Origin: JBCBKL01 sp038521825
Lineage (GTDB): Bacteria > Pseudomonadota > Alphaproteobacteria > Rhodobacterales > Rhodobacteraceae
DNA: 64,000 nucleotides
Assembly: GCA_038521825.1 (NCBI GenBank)
Contig: JBCBKL010000006.1
Span: 102,536-166,535, forward strand
Direction of reading: 5' to 3'
The stretch's first letter is position 1, and each line of letters opens with the position of its first letter. A program made the position numbers and the translations under genes. Positions 25,773 through 34,411 of this stretch are shown here, one piece after another. The notes under the pieces are model-generated. The model searched no databases. It was not told where the DNA came from and saw only the letters and a program-made list of their open reading frames with translations.

Positions 25773-26057
25773 CTATCGCTTCCTGCAGGTGCCTTTTCGG
25801 ATCCTGTCATCATCGGTGTCTTCGTAAACGAAGCTTAGATCTTCGGCGATCGTTAGGATTCGCAACTGCGGATTTGAGATGTGGCAGACAAAAGGATCCG
25901 TCGATGCAAGAAACACCTTCCTGCCGTCGACGGTGCAAAAGTCGGCGCCCCGCTCGATCTCCAGCGAAAGCGCCTGTCCCTTGCAATCAAGGAATTCACC
26001 GTGACCGCCTGCGAAAAGCGGCAGGGGGAACAGGGTCATAAGAATGAACCAGTGCAT
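25773..26057 (-). CDS. Small exported protein of unknown function
   Basis: 94-residue protein that I do not recognise. An N-terminal hydrophobic stretch (residues 2-15, FILMTLFPLPLFAGG) looks like a signal peptide with cleavage near Ala16. The mature part is short, acidic and carries two Cys (CKGQ and CTVDG) plus a later Cys in FVCHIS, so a disulfide is possible. AGAGGA precedes the ATG. It lies between the divergent serC and serB genes on the serC strand, about 70 bp before the serC leader. Confidence 0.65.
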   Translation of the reverse strand: MHWFILMTLFPLPLFAGGHGEFLDCKGQALSLEIERGADFCTVDGRKVFLASTDPFVCHISNPQLRILTIAEDLSFVYEDTDDDRIRKGTCRKR

Positions 26058-26171
26058 GAGGTCCTCTGATTGTTGTCTCGGTACAGGTAGTGCGGCGTCC
26101 TGTCGTTCAAGCGCGACTGGCCATGTTCGAAGTCATCCATTATGCGCGCCTGAAAAGAGGGGACCGGTGTC

Positions 26172-27041
26172 ATGTTCATTGCCAGCCTGATCGCGCAGCC
26201 GGGCGGTTTGCAGCCCGCCCTGATCGATAGCCTTCGCAACGCGTGGGGGGGTGGTGACGTAGTTTGGCTGTCACCGGACGAGGCAGCCGAGTTTCAGGTT
26301 TCCGCCCTGCCGGACAATCGCTGGGATGTGTGGGCTGACTTGCAAAAGATGAACGTTGATCTTGTTGTTCACCCCTCCGACGGGCGCCAGAAACGGATGC
26401 TGCTGGCCGATATGGATTCTACAATGATCCAGCAGGAGTGCATCGACGAGCTGGCCGAAATGGCCGGTGTCGGTGACGAGGTGAAAAACATCACCATGCT
26501 GGCGATGAACGGCGAGCTTGATTTCGAGGGCGCGTTGCGGGCCCGGGTTGCGCTGATGAAGGGGCTTAATGCAAAGGTCATCGATCAGGTTTTGTCCGAA
26601 CGGATAACCTACACCCCCGGCGGATCGACACTGCTGGCCACCATGAAAGCACGTGGTGGATACACCGCTCTTGTGTCAGGCGGGTTCACGGCTTTCACGA
26701 AGGCGGTCTCTGCTCATCTGGGTTTTGACGAAAATCGGGCCAACGTTCTGCATATCGAAGACGGCATGCTGGCCGGCACTGCGGCAGAGCCGATACTGGG
26801 CCGCCAAGCCAAGATCGAGGCGCTGAAAGAGATCAGCTCACGTCTTGGCATCTCCGAGCAGGATGTACTGGCCGTCGGTGACGGCGCGAACGATCTGGGA
26901 ATGTTGGATCTTGCCGGCATGGGCGTGGCTCTTCATGCAAAACCGGCTGTGGCTGCGCAATCCGAGATACGGATCAATCACGGTGATCTGACCGCGCTGC
27001 TTTACCTGCAGGGTTACTCTCGCGACGAATTTGTCGCTTAG
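26172..27041 (+). CDS. serB: Phosphoserine phosphatase
   Basis: Last step of serine synthesis: removes phosphate from phosphoserine. 289 residues with an N-terminal ACT-like region (1-75) and a HAD phosphatase domain. Seen: LADMDSTMIQQECIDELA (catalytic Asp pair, about residue 79-96), the substrate-specificity region FEGALRARVALMKGL, VSGGFTAFT (Ser motif) and VGDGANDLGML (Asp motif). Divergent from serC-serA, so the whole phosphorylated pathway is clustered. Its 3' end overlaps the convergent ubiB by 4 bp. Confidence 0.96.
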   Translation: MFIASLIAQPGGLQPALIDSLRNAWGGGDVVWLSPDEAAEFQVSALPDNRWDVWADLQKMNVDLVVHPSDGRQKRMLLADMDSTMIQQECIDELAEMAGVGDEVKNITMLAMNGELDFEGALRARVALMKGLNAKVIDQVLSERITYTPGGSTLLATMKARGGYTALVSGGFTAFTKAVSAHLGFDENRANVLHIEDGMLAGTAAEPILGRQAKIEALKEISSRLGISEQDVLAVGDGANDLGMLDLAGMGVALHAKPAVAAQSEIRINHGDLTALLYLQGYSRDEFVA

Positions 27042-28570
27042 CGAGCCGCCTCGATCAACGCGATGATACTGATGCTGGCGAGCGCGCCTAGCAACGCCGA
27101 CAGGATGATCCAGCGCCAGAATGTCGGTCGCTTGACTGGCTTGGGATTGCTTTGCGCGACAAGGGCCTGTTCAACCAGACCGGGTAGCCGGGGGCCAAAG
27201 CGTGACAGCACTCGCGCGGTCTGGGTCAGGTCACGGATGATGGCGCGGGGGCCGATGCTTTTTTGGATGTAGTCCGTGACAACCGGCGACGCGACCTTCC
27301 AGATATTGATGTGCGGGTTCAGGCTGCGGGCAACGCCTTCGACCACGACCATAGTTCGTTGCAGCAGGATCAACTCGGTCCGCGTTTCCATGCCGAAACG
27401 TTCCGTGACCTCGAATAGATAGTTTAGCAACCTGCCCATCGAAATCTTCGAGGCATCCATGCCGAAGATCGGTTCGCCAACGGCCCGGAGCGCGCGGGCA
27501 AATTCGTCAACATCCTTGTCGGGCGGGACATAGCCGGCTTCGAAATGAACCTCCGCCACTCGTTTGTAGTCCTTGCGGATGAAGCCGTAGAGGATCTCGG
27601 CATAGACACGGCGGGTGTACTCGTCGATGTGCCCCATGATACCGAAATCGTACGCAATGATGTCTCCGTTGCGCGCGACTTTGAGATTGCCCTGATGCAT
27701 GTCGGCGTGGAAATACCCGTCGCGAAGGGCATGCATCAGAAAGAGTTTCAGCACCCGCTCGGACAACGCCACGCGGTTGTGCCCCGCCGCATCGAGTGCT
27801 GCGTTGTCCCCCAAGTTGATTCCATCGGCCCATTCGAGTGTCATCACGCGCCGCGCCGAGAATTCCCACCGGATCTTGGGGAGCGTAAATCCCTCATCCT
27901 TGTTTGTGTTGGCCGCGAATTCGCCAGCGGCCGACGATTCAAGCCGCAAATCCAGCTCGCCCTGAACGACCCCATCAAAATGTTCGATCACGTCCATAGG
28001 ACGCAAACGGCGCGCACCAGGCGCGAAAATCTCGACGATGCGGGCGGCCAGATAGAAAGCATCAACATCGCGGCGAAAAGCCCTTTCGATCTGGGGCCTT
28101 AGTACCTTGACCGCGACAAGATCTTTGGACCCTGCAAGCTTGGCCTTGTGCACCTGCGCGATGGAGGCCGCAGCGACGGGTTCGCTGAATTCGGAAAAGA
28201 TCACATCCGGTGAAACGCCCAACTCGCGTTGTATCTCGGCCTTCGCTTCGGAGATCGAAAATGGCGGGAGTTTATCCTGAAGGACACGCAACTGCTGGGC
28301 AAGCTCATCTCCGACGACATCTGGGCGGGTCGAAAGGACCTGACCGAACTTGATATAGGCGGGCCCCAGTGCAGTAAGAGCCCGCGTCGCGGGCGGCATG
28401 CCCGGATCGCCCGGATAGCCCAACCACGTGAACGGCTTTCCGAGTGCCTTGGCGACGAAGCGAAGCGCCGGCGGCGCCTCGAAGGCGTCAAGAACGATGT
28501 TCATTGCACCTGTGCGTTCAAGCGTTGCGCCGGTTCGGATAAGGCGAATGATATTGTGTGGGCCACGCAT
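27038..28570 (-). CDS. ubiB: Ubiquinone biosynthesis kinase-like protein
   Basis: Atypical kinase/ATPase of the ABC1/AarF/COQ8 family needed for ubiquinone synthesis. 510 residues. Seen: the KxGQ motif in YIKFGQVLSTRPDVVGDEL near residue 72-90, AAASIAQVHKAKL (Ala-rich nucleotide loop), VAVKVLRPQIE, HADMHQGNLKV (catalytic loop), DFGIMG, and two C-terminal membrane segments at about 488-508. It lies downstream of ubiE on the same strand with a 147-bp gap, the usual Rhodobacterales pairing. Confidence 0.95.
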   Translation of the reverse strand: MRGPHNIIRLIRTGATLERTGAMNIVLDAFEAPPALRFVAKALGKPFTWLGYPGDPGMPPATRALTALGPAYIKFGQVLSTRPDVVGDELAQQLRVLQDKLPPFSISEAKAEIQRELGVSPDVIFSEFSEPVAAASIAQVHKAKLAGSKDLVAVKVLRPQIERAFRRDVDAFYLAARIVEIFAPGARRLRPMDVIEHFDGVVQGELDLRLESSAAGEFAANTNKDEGFTLPKIRWEFSARRVMTLEWADGINLGDNAALDAAGHNRVALSERVLKLFLMHALRDGYFHADMHQGNLKVARNGDIIAYDFGIMGHIDEYTRRVYAEILYGFIRKDYKRVAEVHFEAGYVPPDKDVDEFARALRAVGEPIFGMDASKISMGRLLNYLFEVTERFGMETRTELILLQRTMVVVEGVARSLNPHINIWKVASPVVTDYIQKSIGPRAIIRDLTQTARVLSRFGPRLPGLVEQALVAQSNPKPVKRPTFWRWIILSALLGALASISIIALIEAAR

Positions 28571-28604
28571 CTCAATCAGTTCCGGATCAGGCGTTTCGGA
28601 TCAG

Positions 28605-28665
28605 GGTCATGATCCGTCCGGCTGGGAGGCGTTGCCCCCCAAACCCCCACGCATATTTTTGCCGA
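28605..28665. repeat. REP-like intergenic palindrome between ubiE and ubiB
   Basis: The 147-bp gap between ubiE and ubiB holds GGGAGGCGTTGCCCCCC followed by a C-run and GCATATTTTT. This GC-rich stem with an AT-rich tail resembles a short intergenic element seen scattered in Rhodobacteraceae genomes. Only one copy is seen in this window, so the repeat nature is inferred; it could be an attenuator or terminator between the two ubi genes. Confidence 0.35.
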
Positions 28666-28717
28666 CAAGACGAGGGCTGTTGCATGAGTTCGGGCGTTAT
28701 CGCTCGGCGCGGCCCCA

Positions 28718-29470
28718 TCAGAGTTTCCAGCCCGAATGCAGGCACGCAACACCCAAGGTCAGGTTGCGATACTTTGCGTTTTCGAAACCTGCGTCGCGAA
28801 CCATGCTTAGGAACGTTTCCTGATCCGGGAACTTGCGAATGGATTCGACAAGGTACTGATAGCTGTCGCGATCGTTGGCGATGACCTGCCCCATTCGGGG
28901 TATTACATTGAAACTGTATTGGTCGTAGAGCCACTGCAGCCCCTCATTAGGCAACTGGCTGAATTCCAGCACCATCAACCGGCCACCGGGTTTCAGCACC
29001 CGATACGCCTCAGCCAGTGCTTCCTGGGGGCGCGTCACGTTCCTGATCCCAAAGCTGATCGTATAGACATCGAATGTGTTGTTTTCGAATGGGAGGTTCA
29101 TCGCGTCACCGACGACCCAGTCAAGGCTGTCAGCCAGATGTGCTGCGTCGGCGCGTTTGCGGCCCTCGATCAGCATTGGTTCCGTCAAGTCAAGAACGGT
29201 GGCGCGACCGGTCTTTGCCCGCTTCAGAAACCGAAACGCGATATCGCCGGTGCCACCCGCTACATCCAGAAGACGCTGACCGGGACGGGGGGCGAGCCAA
29301 TCCATCATGGCGTCCTTCCAGAGCCGGTGGATGCCACCGCTCATCAAGTCATTCATGAGATCGTAACGGTTGGCCACCGACGTAAAGACACCCTGAACAC
29401 GCTCGGCCTTGCTGTCCTCCGGCACGGTTTCGAACCCGAAATGGGTGGTCATGTCTTGTGGTTCGGTCAT
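28718..29470 (-). CDS. ubiE: Ubiquinone/menaquinone C-methyltransferase
   Basis: SAM-dependent methyltransferase of ubiquinone synthesis, 250 residues. Seen: HFGFETVPEDSKAERVQGVFTSVANRYDLMNDLMSGG, the SAM motif LLDVAGGTGDIAFRF near 69-83, DLTEPMLIEGRKRA, FGIRNVTRPQEALAEAYRVLKPGGRLMVLEFS and the C-terminal GVACLHSGWKL. All are diagnostic of UbiE. It is divergent from mutM. Confidence 0.97.
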   Translation of the reverse strand: MTEPQDMTTHFGFETVPEDSKAERVQGVFTSVANRYDLMNDLMSGGIHRLWKDAMMDWLAPRPGQRLLDVAGGTGDIAFRFLKRAKTGRATVLDLTEPMLIEGRKRADAAHLADSLDWVVGDAMNLPFENNTFDVYTISFGIRNVTRPQEALAEAYRVLKPGGRLMVLEFSQLPNEGLQWLYDQYSFNVIPRMGQVIANDRDSYQYLVESIRKFPDQETFLSMVRDAGFENAKYRNLTLGVACLHSGWKL

Positions 29471-29553
29471 GGGAAGCGTCTTTCTCTCCGTCCGTCCTTG
29501 TTATAGGCGTGCAGAACGCCGACACAATGCAGCCCTTTTGACGCAGCCCGCAA

Positions 29554-30405
29554 ATGCCCGAACTTCCCGAAGTCGAAACAGTGCGCCGTGGCCTTGCCCC
29601 GGTAATGGAGGGGCAAATCATTAAGCGGGCCGACGTAAACCGTCAGGATCTGCGTTGGCCTTTTCCCGAACGGATGGCCGAGCGTTTGACGGGTGCGAAG
29701 GTGGAGCGTTTGCGCCGGCGGTCGAAATACATCCTGGCCGATCTGGATCGGGGTGAGACCCTGCTCATCCATCTGGGGATGTCGGGCCGGATGCTTGTCT
29801 CCGGCGACCCCCTGGGCGTTTTCATACATGACCATCCGGCCCCTCAGAAACATGACCATGTCGTTTTGCACATCGCGAACGGGGCGCGGATCACGTTAAA
29901 CGACCCAAGGCGGTTCGGAGCGATGGATCTGATGCCAACGGATCAGCAGGCCGAGCACAAGCTGATCCGCGTCTTGGGGCCAGAGCCGTTGGGCAATGCA
30001 TTCGATGAGACCTATCTGGTCGAGGCGCTCGCCGGAAAGAATACGCCAGCCAAATCTGCCCTGCTGGACCAGAGAATCGTCGCAGGGCTGGGCAACATAT
30101 ATGTGTGCGAGGCGCTGTTTCGTGCTGGGATTTCGCCCACACGGAAGGCAGGACGCATCGCGAAACAGCGTGTTGCCAAATTGGTGCCAATCATCCGCGA
30201 CGTCCTCAGAGAGGCGATCGACGCGGGCGGATCCTCGCTTCGGGATTTTCGACAAGCCGATGGCGAGCTTGGATATTTTCAACACAGGTTCGACGTTTAC
30301 GGCCGTGAAGGCGAAGCTTGCCGGACCCCCGGATGTACCACAGTCGTGCGTCGAATAGTGCAGTCCGGTCGATCATCCTTCTATTGTCCGCGTTGCCAAA
30401 CATAG
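29554..30405 (+). CDS. mutM: Formamidopyrimidine-DNA glycosylase
   Basis: Base-excision-repair enzyme that removes oxidised purines and cleaves the strand. 283 residues. The N-terminus MPELPEVETVRRGL supplies the catalytic Pro2 and Glu3, which fixes the start despite a poor ribosome-binding site. RRRSKYIL and HLGMSGRM are conserved active-site segments, and NPRR-like NDPRRFG follows. A C-terminal zinc finger reads CRTPGCTTVV...FYCPRCQ. Divergent from ubiE. Confidence 0.97.
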   Translation: MPELPEVETVRRGLAPVMEGQIIKRADVNRQDLRWPFPERMAERLTGAKVERLRRRSKYILADLDRGETLLIHLGMSGRMLVSGDPLGVFIHDHPAPQKHDHVVLHIANGARITLNDPRRFGAMDLMPTDQQAEHKLIRVLGPEPLGNAFDETYLVEALAGKNTPAKSALLDQRIVAGLGNIYVCEALFRAGISPTRKAGRIAKQRVAKLVPIIRDVLREAIDAGGSSLRDFRQADGELGYFQHRFDVYGREGEACRTPGCTTVVRRIVQSGRSSFYCPRCQT

Positions 30406-30469
30406 CTTGAAACGCGGGTTTGCCGTGGTAATGGTCGGTCCTTGAACGGGAACAACCGAAGGCAAATCC

Positions 30470-31246
30470 ATGGCCTATGAGACGATTATCGTCGACGTGG
30501 AAGACCACATTGCGCGCATTACACTCAACCGACCTGATGCGCTGAATGCCCTAAACGACCAACTGCTGAGCGAACTGGCCGCTGCCATGCAAGAGGCGCA
30601 GAACAACGACAAGGTGCGTTGCATTATCCTGACCGGGTCGGAAAAGGCATTTGCAGCGGGCGCGGACATCACGCTGATGCGCGACAAGACCTTTGTGGAT
30701 GTGTTCGCTGGCGATCTCTTCGCTCCGGAGACCGAGCAGATCATGCGGATCCGCAAGCCGATCATCGCGGCGGTGTCTGGTTATGCCTTGGGCGGGGGCT
30801 GTGAACTGGCTATGTTGTGCGATTTCATAATCTGCTCGGACACGGCCAAGTTTGGACAGCCTGAAATCAATCTTGGGGTCATGGCGGGTATCGGTGGCAC
30901 TCAAAGACTGACCCGGGTCGTGGGCAAGGCAAAAGCCATGGATATGAACCTGACCGGACGCTTTATGACAGCGGAAGAGGCAGAGCGCGCGGGACTGGTC
31001 AGCCGCGTCGTACCCGTCAAAAAGCTGCTGGAGGAAGCGACGGCAGCGGCTCAGAAGATTGCCGAGAAGTCGATCATCTCGGTCATGGCGGTGAAAGAGG
31101 CCGTCAATCGTGCCTACGAAGTGCCATTGCGCGAGGGACTTTTGTTCGAGCGTCGCGTCTTTCATTCGCTTTTCGCTACCGAGGACCAGGCCGAGGGCAT
31201 GTCGGCGTTCCTTGAGAAGCGCGAAGCACAGTTCCGCGACAAGTAA
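30470..31246 (+). CDS. Enoyl-CoA hydratase
   Basis: Adds water to trans-2-enoyl-CoA in beta-oxidation. 258 residues, crotonase fold. Seen: the start YETIIVDVEDHIARITLNRPDALNALN, FAAGADITLM (first oxyanion strand), GYALGGGCELAMLCDFIICSD with the catalytic Glu, KFGQPEINLGVMAGIGGTQRLTR with the second Glu, and the C-terminal FATEDQAEGMSAFLEKR. GAAGG precedes the ATG. This gene is a constant neighbour of mutM and rpsT in Rhodobacterales. Confidence 0.95.
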   Translation: MAYETIIVDVEDHIARITLNRPDALNALNDQLLSELAAAMQEAQNNDKVRCIILTGSEKAFAAGADITLMRDKTFVDVFAGDLFAPETEQIMRIRKPIIAAVSGYALGGGCELAMLCDFIICSDTAKFGQPEINLGVMAGIGGTQRLTRVVGKAKAMDMNLTGRFMTAEEAERAGLVSRVVPVKKLLEEATAAAQKIAEKSIISVMAVKEAVNRAYEVPLREGLLFERRVFHSLFATEDQAEGMSAFLEKREAQFRDK

Positions 31247-31418
31247 TGCCGGAATCTCCACGAAATATGAACATCGTTTAAACCTCCTCTGAACCGGCCG
31301 TTAAAGGGCGGTTAAATCGCTCTCTTCCCGTTGCGCGGAAGGTCTGGCGCCTCAGGTTGTAGGCCAGGCAGGGAATTCCGCCCTTGCCCGCCCACCCAAT
31401 CAGCCGGAGGAAAGCCTG

Positions 31419-31991
31419 GTGAAATACTTTGAGTGCCTAAAGTCCGACGTCGACCCCAAGCCGTTTCTGGACGAAATAGAAGATGTAGAAAACGCCTGGA
31501 ACCTCGTGACCGGTCGGCAAGACAAGGTCCAGGTGCAGCGCGAAGCTTTGGCGATACCTCTGCGTGGTCTGCGCAAATCTGCCATCAATGGACGCGACCG
31601 GCGGGACGTTCACGAAAGCCGCTGGACGACCAGCAGCCGAAAATTTCCGCTAGCGACAACCTTTCTGGAAGCAGTCGCGGCAGAGCAAAGCGCCATTCTG
31701 GGCCGGGCGAAAATCGTCTGCCTGCCGGCCGGCAAACGCGTGTACCCTCATATTGATCGCGGTATGTATTACCGGGTGCGCAACCGCTATCACTTTGTCC
31801 TGAAATCGACCTATGGCTCTTGGCTTAAGGCTGCTGATGAAGAAGTGCGGATGAAAGAAGGCGAGCTATGGTGGTTCGATAACGACCAGATGCATGAAGC
31901 GCTAAATGACGGTGACGAGGACCGGATTCACATGATCTTTGACATGCTACCCTCGGAACGTGCCGACTCGGTGTTTGGCAAGGCCGCCTGA
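31419..31991 (+). CDS. Aspartyl/asparaginyl beta-hydroxylase-domain protein
   Basis: 190-residue protein with features of the iron/2-oxoglutarate-dependent aspartyl/asparaginyl beta-hydroxylase family. Seen: LPAGKRVYPHIDRGMYYRVRNRYHFVL (His of the iron site and the RxH-like segment, about residues 106-131), then KEGELWWFDNDQMHEALNDGDEDRIHMIFD with the second His. The start is a GTG at 31419 with GGAGGAAAG just upstream. The substrate is unknown. It lies alone between the enoyl-CoA hydratase and rpsT. Confidence 0.8.
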   Translation: MKYFECLKSDVDPKPFLDEIEDVENAWNLVTGRQDKVQVQREALAIPLRGLRKSAINGRDRRDVHESRWTTSSRKFPLATTFLEAVAAEQSAILGRAKIVCLPAGKRVYPHIDRGMYYRVRNRYHFVLKSTYGSWLKAADEEVRMKEGELWWFDNDQMHEALNDGDEDRIHMIFDMLPSERADSVFGKAA

Positions 31992-32044
31992 GCCTGCCAC
32001 CGGCCCGGGTCTGCCCTCCCTCGGGCTCGGGCCACCTTGACGTG

Positions 32045-32073
32045 TTGACAGAGCTCTGAGTCGCGTCTATCAG
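32045..32073 (+). promoter_or_regulatory. Sigma-70-type promoter of rpsT
   Basis: TTGACA at 32045-32050 and TATCAG at 32068-32073 with a 17-bp spacer lie about 50 bp before the rpsT start. A perfect -35 box at the optimal spacing fits a strongly expressed ribosomal protein gene. Confidence 0.6.
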
Positions 32074-32121
32074 CCACTTCTTCAGAACTACCGAACCAAC
32101 AATCTTTGGGACGAGATAAAC

Positions 32122-32385
32122 ATGGCAAATTCGCCTCAGGCCAAGAAGCGGGCCCGTCAGAACGAAAAACGCTTCGCTGTGAACAAGGCGCGCCGTTCGC
32201 GCATCCGGACATATCTGCGCAAAGTCGAAGAAGCGATCGCTTCAGGTGACAAAGCTGCGGCTGATAGCGCTTTGCGCTTTGCTCAGCCCGAGCTGATGCG
32301 CGGTGTGACCAAGGGTGTTTACCATAAGAACACGGCCTCGCGGAAAGTCTCGCGGCTCTCTGCCCGGATTAAAGCACTGAGCTAA
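32122..32385 (+). CDS. rpsT: 30S ribosomal protein S20
   Basis: Small-subunit protein that binds 16S rRNA early in assembly. 87 residues, highly basic, with the typical start MANSPQAKKRARQNEKRF, NKARRSRIRTYLRKVEEAI in the middle and KNTASRKVSRLSARIK near the end. It has its own promoter and terminator and lies upstream of dnaA, as is usual in this order. Confidence 0.98.
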   Translation: MANSPQAKKRARQNEKRFAVNKARRSRIRTYLRKVEEAIASGDKAAADSALRFAQPELMRGVTKGVYHKNTASRKVSRLSARIKALS

Positions 32386-32412
32386 TTCAGGATTTCCCGT
32401 TACACGGGTGAG

Positions 32413-32438
32413 GGCGTTGCCGGTTGGCAGCGCCTTTT
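32413..32438 (+). terminator. Rho-independent terminator after rpsT
   Basis: GGCGTTGCC (32413-32421), loop GGTT, GGCAGCGCC (32426-32434), then TTTT. The 9-bp stem has one G-U wobble. It starts 28 bp after the rpsT stop. Confidence 0.85.
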
Positions 32439-32889
32439 GCCGTGTTCGTGGTTCGAGTGTCACACTTCTGATAGATTCTTTTTGCCGAAATCCGAGTCAA
32501 GATTGAAGTTCTGTGGACGCGCTCGCGACGAACTTGCTACCTACTGACTTGCGATTCACGATCGCCTTGGGGGGACAGGCCGGTTCAGAGCTCAACGCGG
32601 CAGCTGACTGGTGACGGAGCGCAAAGCGCTTTGTTGAATGGTTGACGTATGCCAACGCAGCCATCCTGTCTATTACATAAGGTGCGCGGAAGGCACGTAG
32701 CATCCTGATGGCTCGGACAGGGCTGACGGGATGGGGTGCCAATCTGTGAAAACCTGAACGAACGCAGTCTGTTCCTGGTTAGGAATGGGTAAGGATCGTT
32801 TTGCCTCAAGACCAACGGGAAGAGCGGCATAATCCGATGGGCCGAAGATCGTCGGAAATTTTGATGGCAGAAGGGACGGCAGAGCGCGC
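32439..32889. other. 450-bp dnaA upstream region, no gene seen
   Basis: Non-coding by eye: no open frame here has a start with a ribosome-binding site or a recognisable protein. It should hold the dnaA promoter and might be part of a replication origin. I looked for DnaA boxes (TTATCCACA and close variants) on both strands and saw no cluster; a partial TGTGGAC occurs near 32512. Confidence 0.5.
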
Positions 32890-34251
32890 ATGACACAAGA
32901 AAAATGGGGACAGCTGAGACAACGGCTGCTCAAAACAGTTGGCCAGAACAATTACACAACATGGATCGAGCCGCTAAAATTCAGGGATCTAGAGGACGGG
33001 GTTGCCACGTTTGACGTGCCAACGAATTTCCTTGGGAACTATGTCAGCCAGAACTTTGCAGACCTCATTCTGCATGAATTGAGGAGCGAAGACGGTTCAA
33101 TTCGCCGCCTGAATTTCGCCGTCGTGGCGAATTCTCAGAAGGTGCCGTCCGCTACGCGTGCGGCCCAGGCAGCCGAGAGCCCGGCGCGTTCATCCATCCC
33201 GACACTCGAAGGTACTGCGGCCCCACTCGATCGCAGATTTACGTTCGAAAGCTTTGTCGTGGGCAAACCCAACGAACTGGCCCATGCCGCAGCGAAGCGC
33301 GTCGCTGAAGGCGGACCAGTGACCTTCAACCCTCTGTTTCTGTACGGGGGCGTAGGTTTGGGTAAGACCCATCTCATGCACGCCATCGCCTGGGAACTAC
33401 AAACGAACCGTCCCGATCTGAACGTACTCTATCTATCCGCAGAGCAATTCATGTACCGATTTGTGCAGGCATTGCGCGACCGCAAGATGATGGATTTCAA
33501 ATCGATCTTCCGCAGCGTCGATGTGCTGATGGTGGACGATGTGCAGTTCATTGCCGGAAAAGACAGCACCCAGGAAGAGTTCTTCCACACGTTCAACGCG
33601 CTCGTGGATCAGAACAAGCAGATCATCATCTCGGCCGACCGCGCTCCGGGTGAGATCAAGGATCTGGAAGAGCGGGTGAAATCGCGCCTTCAGTGTGGTC
33701 TGGTCGTTGATTTGCACCCAACGGACTACGAACTGCGCCTCGGCATTCTACAAAGCAAGGTTGAGCAACAGCGCGAGAACTATCCCGATCTGACGGTCGC
33801 TGATGGTGTTCTTGAGTTCCTTGCCCATCGGATCTCGACCAACGTGCGTGTTCTTGAGGGCGCCCTCACTAGGCTCTTCGCCTTTGCATCGCTTGTTGGT
33901 CGCGAGATCGATATGGAACTGACTCAGGACTGCTTAGCTGATGTGCTGCGGGCGTCCGAGCGCAAGATCACCGTCGAAGAGATCCAGCGCAAAGTCAGCG
34001 AACACTACAACATCCGTCTCAGCGATATGATTGGTCCAAAGCGGTTGCGCAGCTATGCCCGCCCAAGGCAAGTTGCAATGTATCTGTGCAAGCATATGAC
34101 CAGCCGGTCGTTGCCTGAAATCGGTCGTCGTTTCGGCGGGCGCGACCACACGACGGTGATGCATGGCGTGCGTCGGATCGACGAACTGAAGCAGCAGGAT
34201 GGGCAGATCGCCGAAGACCTGGAGCTGCTGCGCAGAGCGCTTGAAGCCTAG
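32890..34251 (+). CDS. dnaA: Chromosomal replication initiator protein DnaA
   Basis: AAA+ ATPase that binds DnaA boxes and opens the replication origin. 453 residues. Seen: domain I with NYTTWIEPL near residue 20, Walker A GGVGLGKTHLMHAIAWE near 153-169, Walker B VDVLMVDDVQFIAGK, arginine-finger region ERVKSRLQCGLVVDL, and domain IV DNA-binding signature RRFGGRDHTTVMHGVRRI at the C-terminus. Followed by dnaN, recF and gyrB, the classic replication-initiation gene order. Confidence 0.98.
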   Translation: MTQEKWGQLRQRLLKTVGQNNYTTWIEPLKFRDLEDGVATFDVPTNFLGNYVSQNFADLILHELRSEDGSIRRLNFAVVANSQKVPSATRAAQAAESPARSSIPTLEGTAAPLDRRFTFESFVVGKPNELAHAAAKRVAEGGPVTFNPLFLYGGVGLGKTHLMHAIAWELQTNRPDLNVLYLSAEQFMYRFVQALRDRKMMDFKSIFRSVDVLMVDDVQFIAGKDSTQEEFFHTFNALVDQNKQIIISADRAPGEIKDLEERVKSRLQCGLVVDLHPTDYELRLGILQSKVEQQRENYPDLTVADGVLEFLAHRISTNVRVLEGALTRLFAFASLVGREIDMELTQDCLADVLRASERKITVEEIQRKVSEHYNIRLSDMIGPKRLRSYARPRQVAMYLCKHMTSRSLPEIGRRFGGRDHTTVMHGVRRIDELKQQDGQIAEDLELLRRALEA

Positions 34252-34259
34252 TCATATTG

Positions 34260-34333
34260 GCCCGGCGCATGCCGCCGGGCGTCTATTTGTGACCCCGTTG
34301 CAGCAGGTCACGGGGTCACCCCGCCTCACGGGG
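34260..34333 (+). terminator. Three consecutive hairpins between dnaA and dnaN
   Basis: First, GCCCGGCG (34260-34267) pairs with CGCCGGGC (34273-34280) and is followed by GTCTATTT, terminator-like, 9 bp after the dnaA stop. Second, GACCCCGT (34291-34298) pairs with ACGGGGTC (34310-34317). Third, CCCCG (34319-34323) pairs with CGGGG (34329-34333). The first is a plausible dnaA terminator; the other two lie in the dnaN leader, and their role is unknown. Confidence 0.6.
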
Positions 34334-34411
34334 CTCCAATCCCAAAAAACCGCTTGTGATAAATGAGGGTTGGGCTAACTTGCCGCTCCCGGCGCAACGA
34401 AGGGGGCTGTC

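Noticed and set aside
32386..32889. oriC next to dnaA
   Set aside because: I saw no cluster of DnaA boxes or AT-rich unwinding element that would justify a call; kept only as an unexplained gap.
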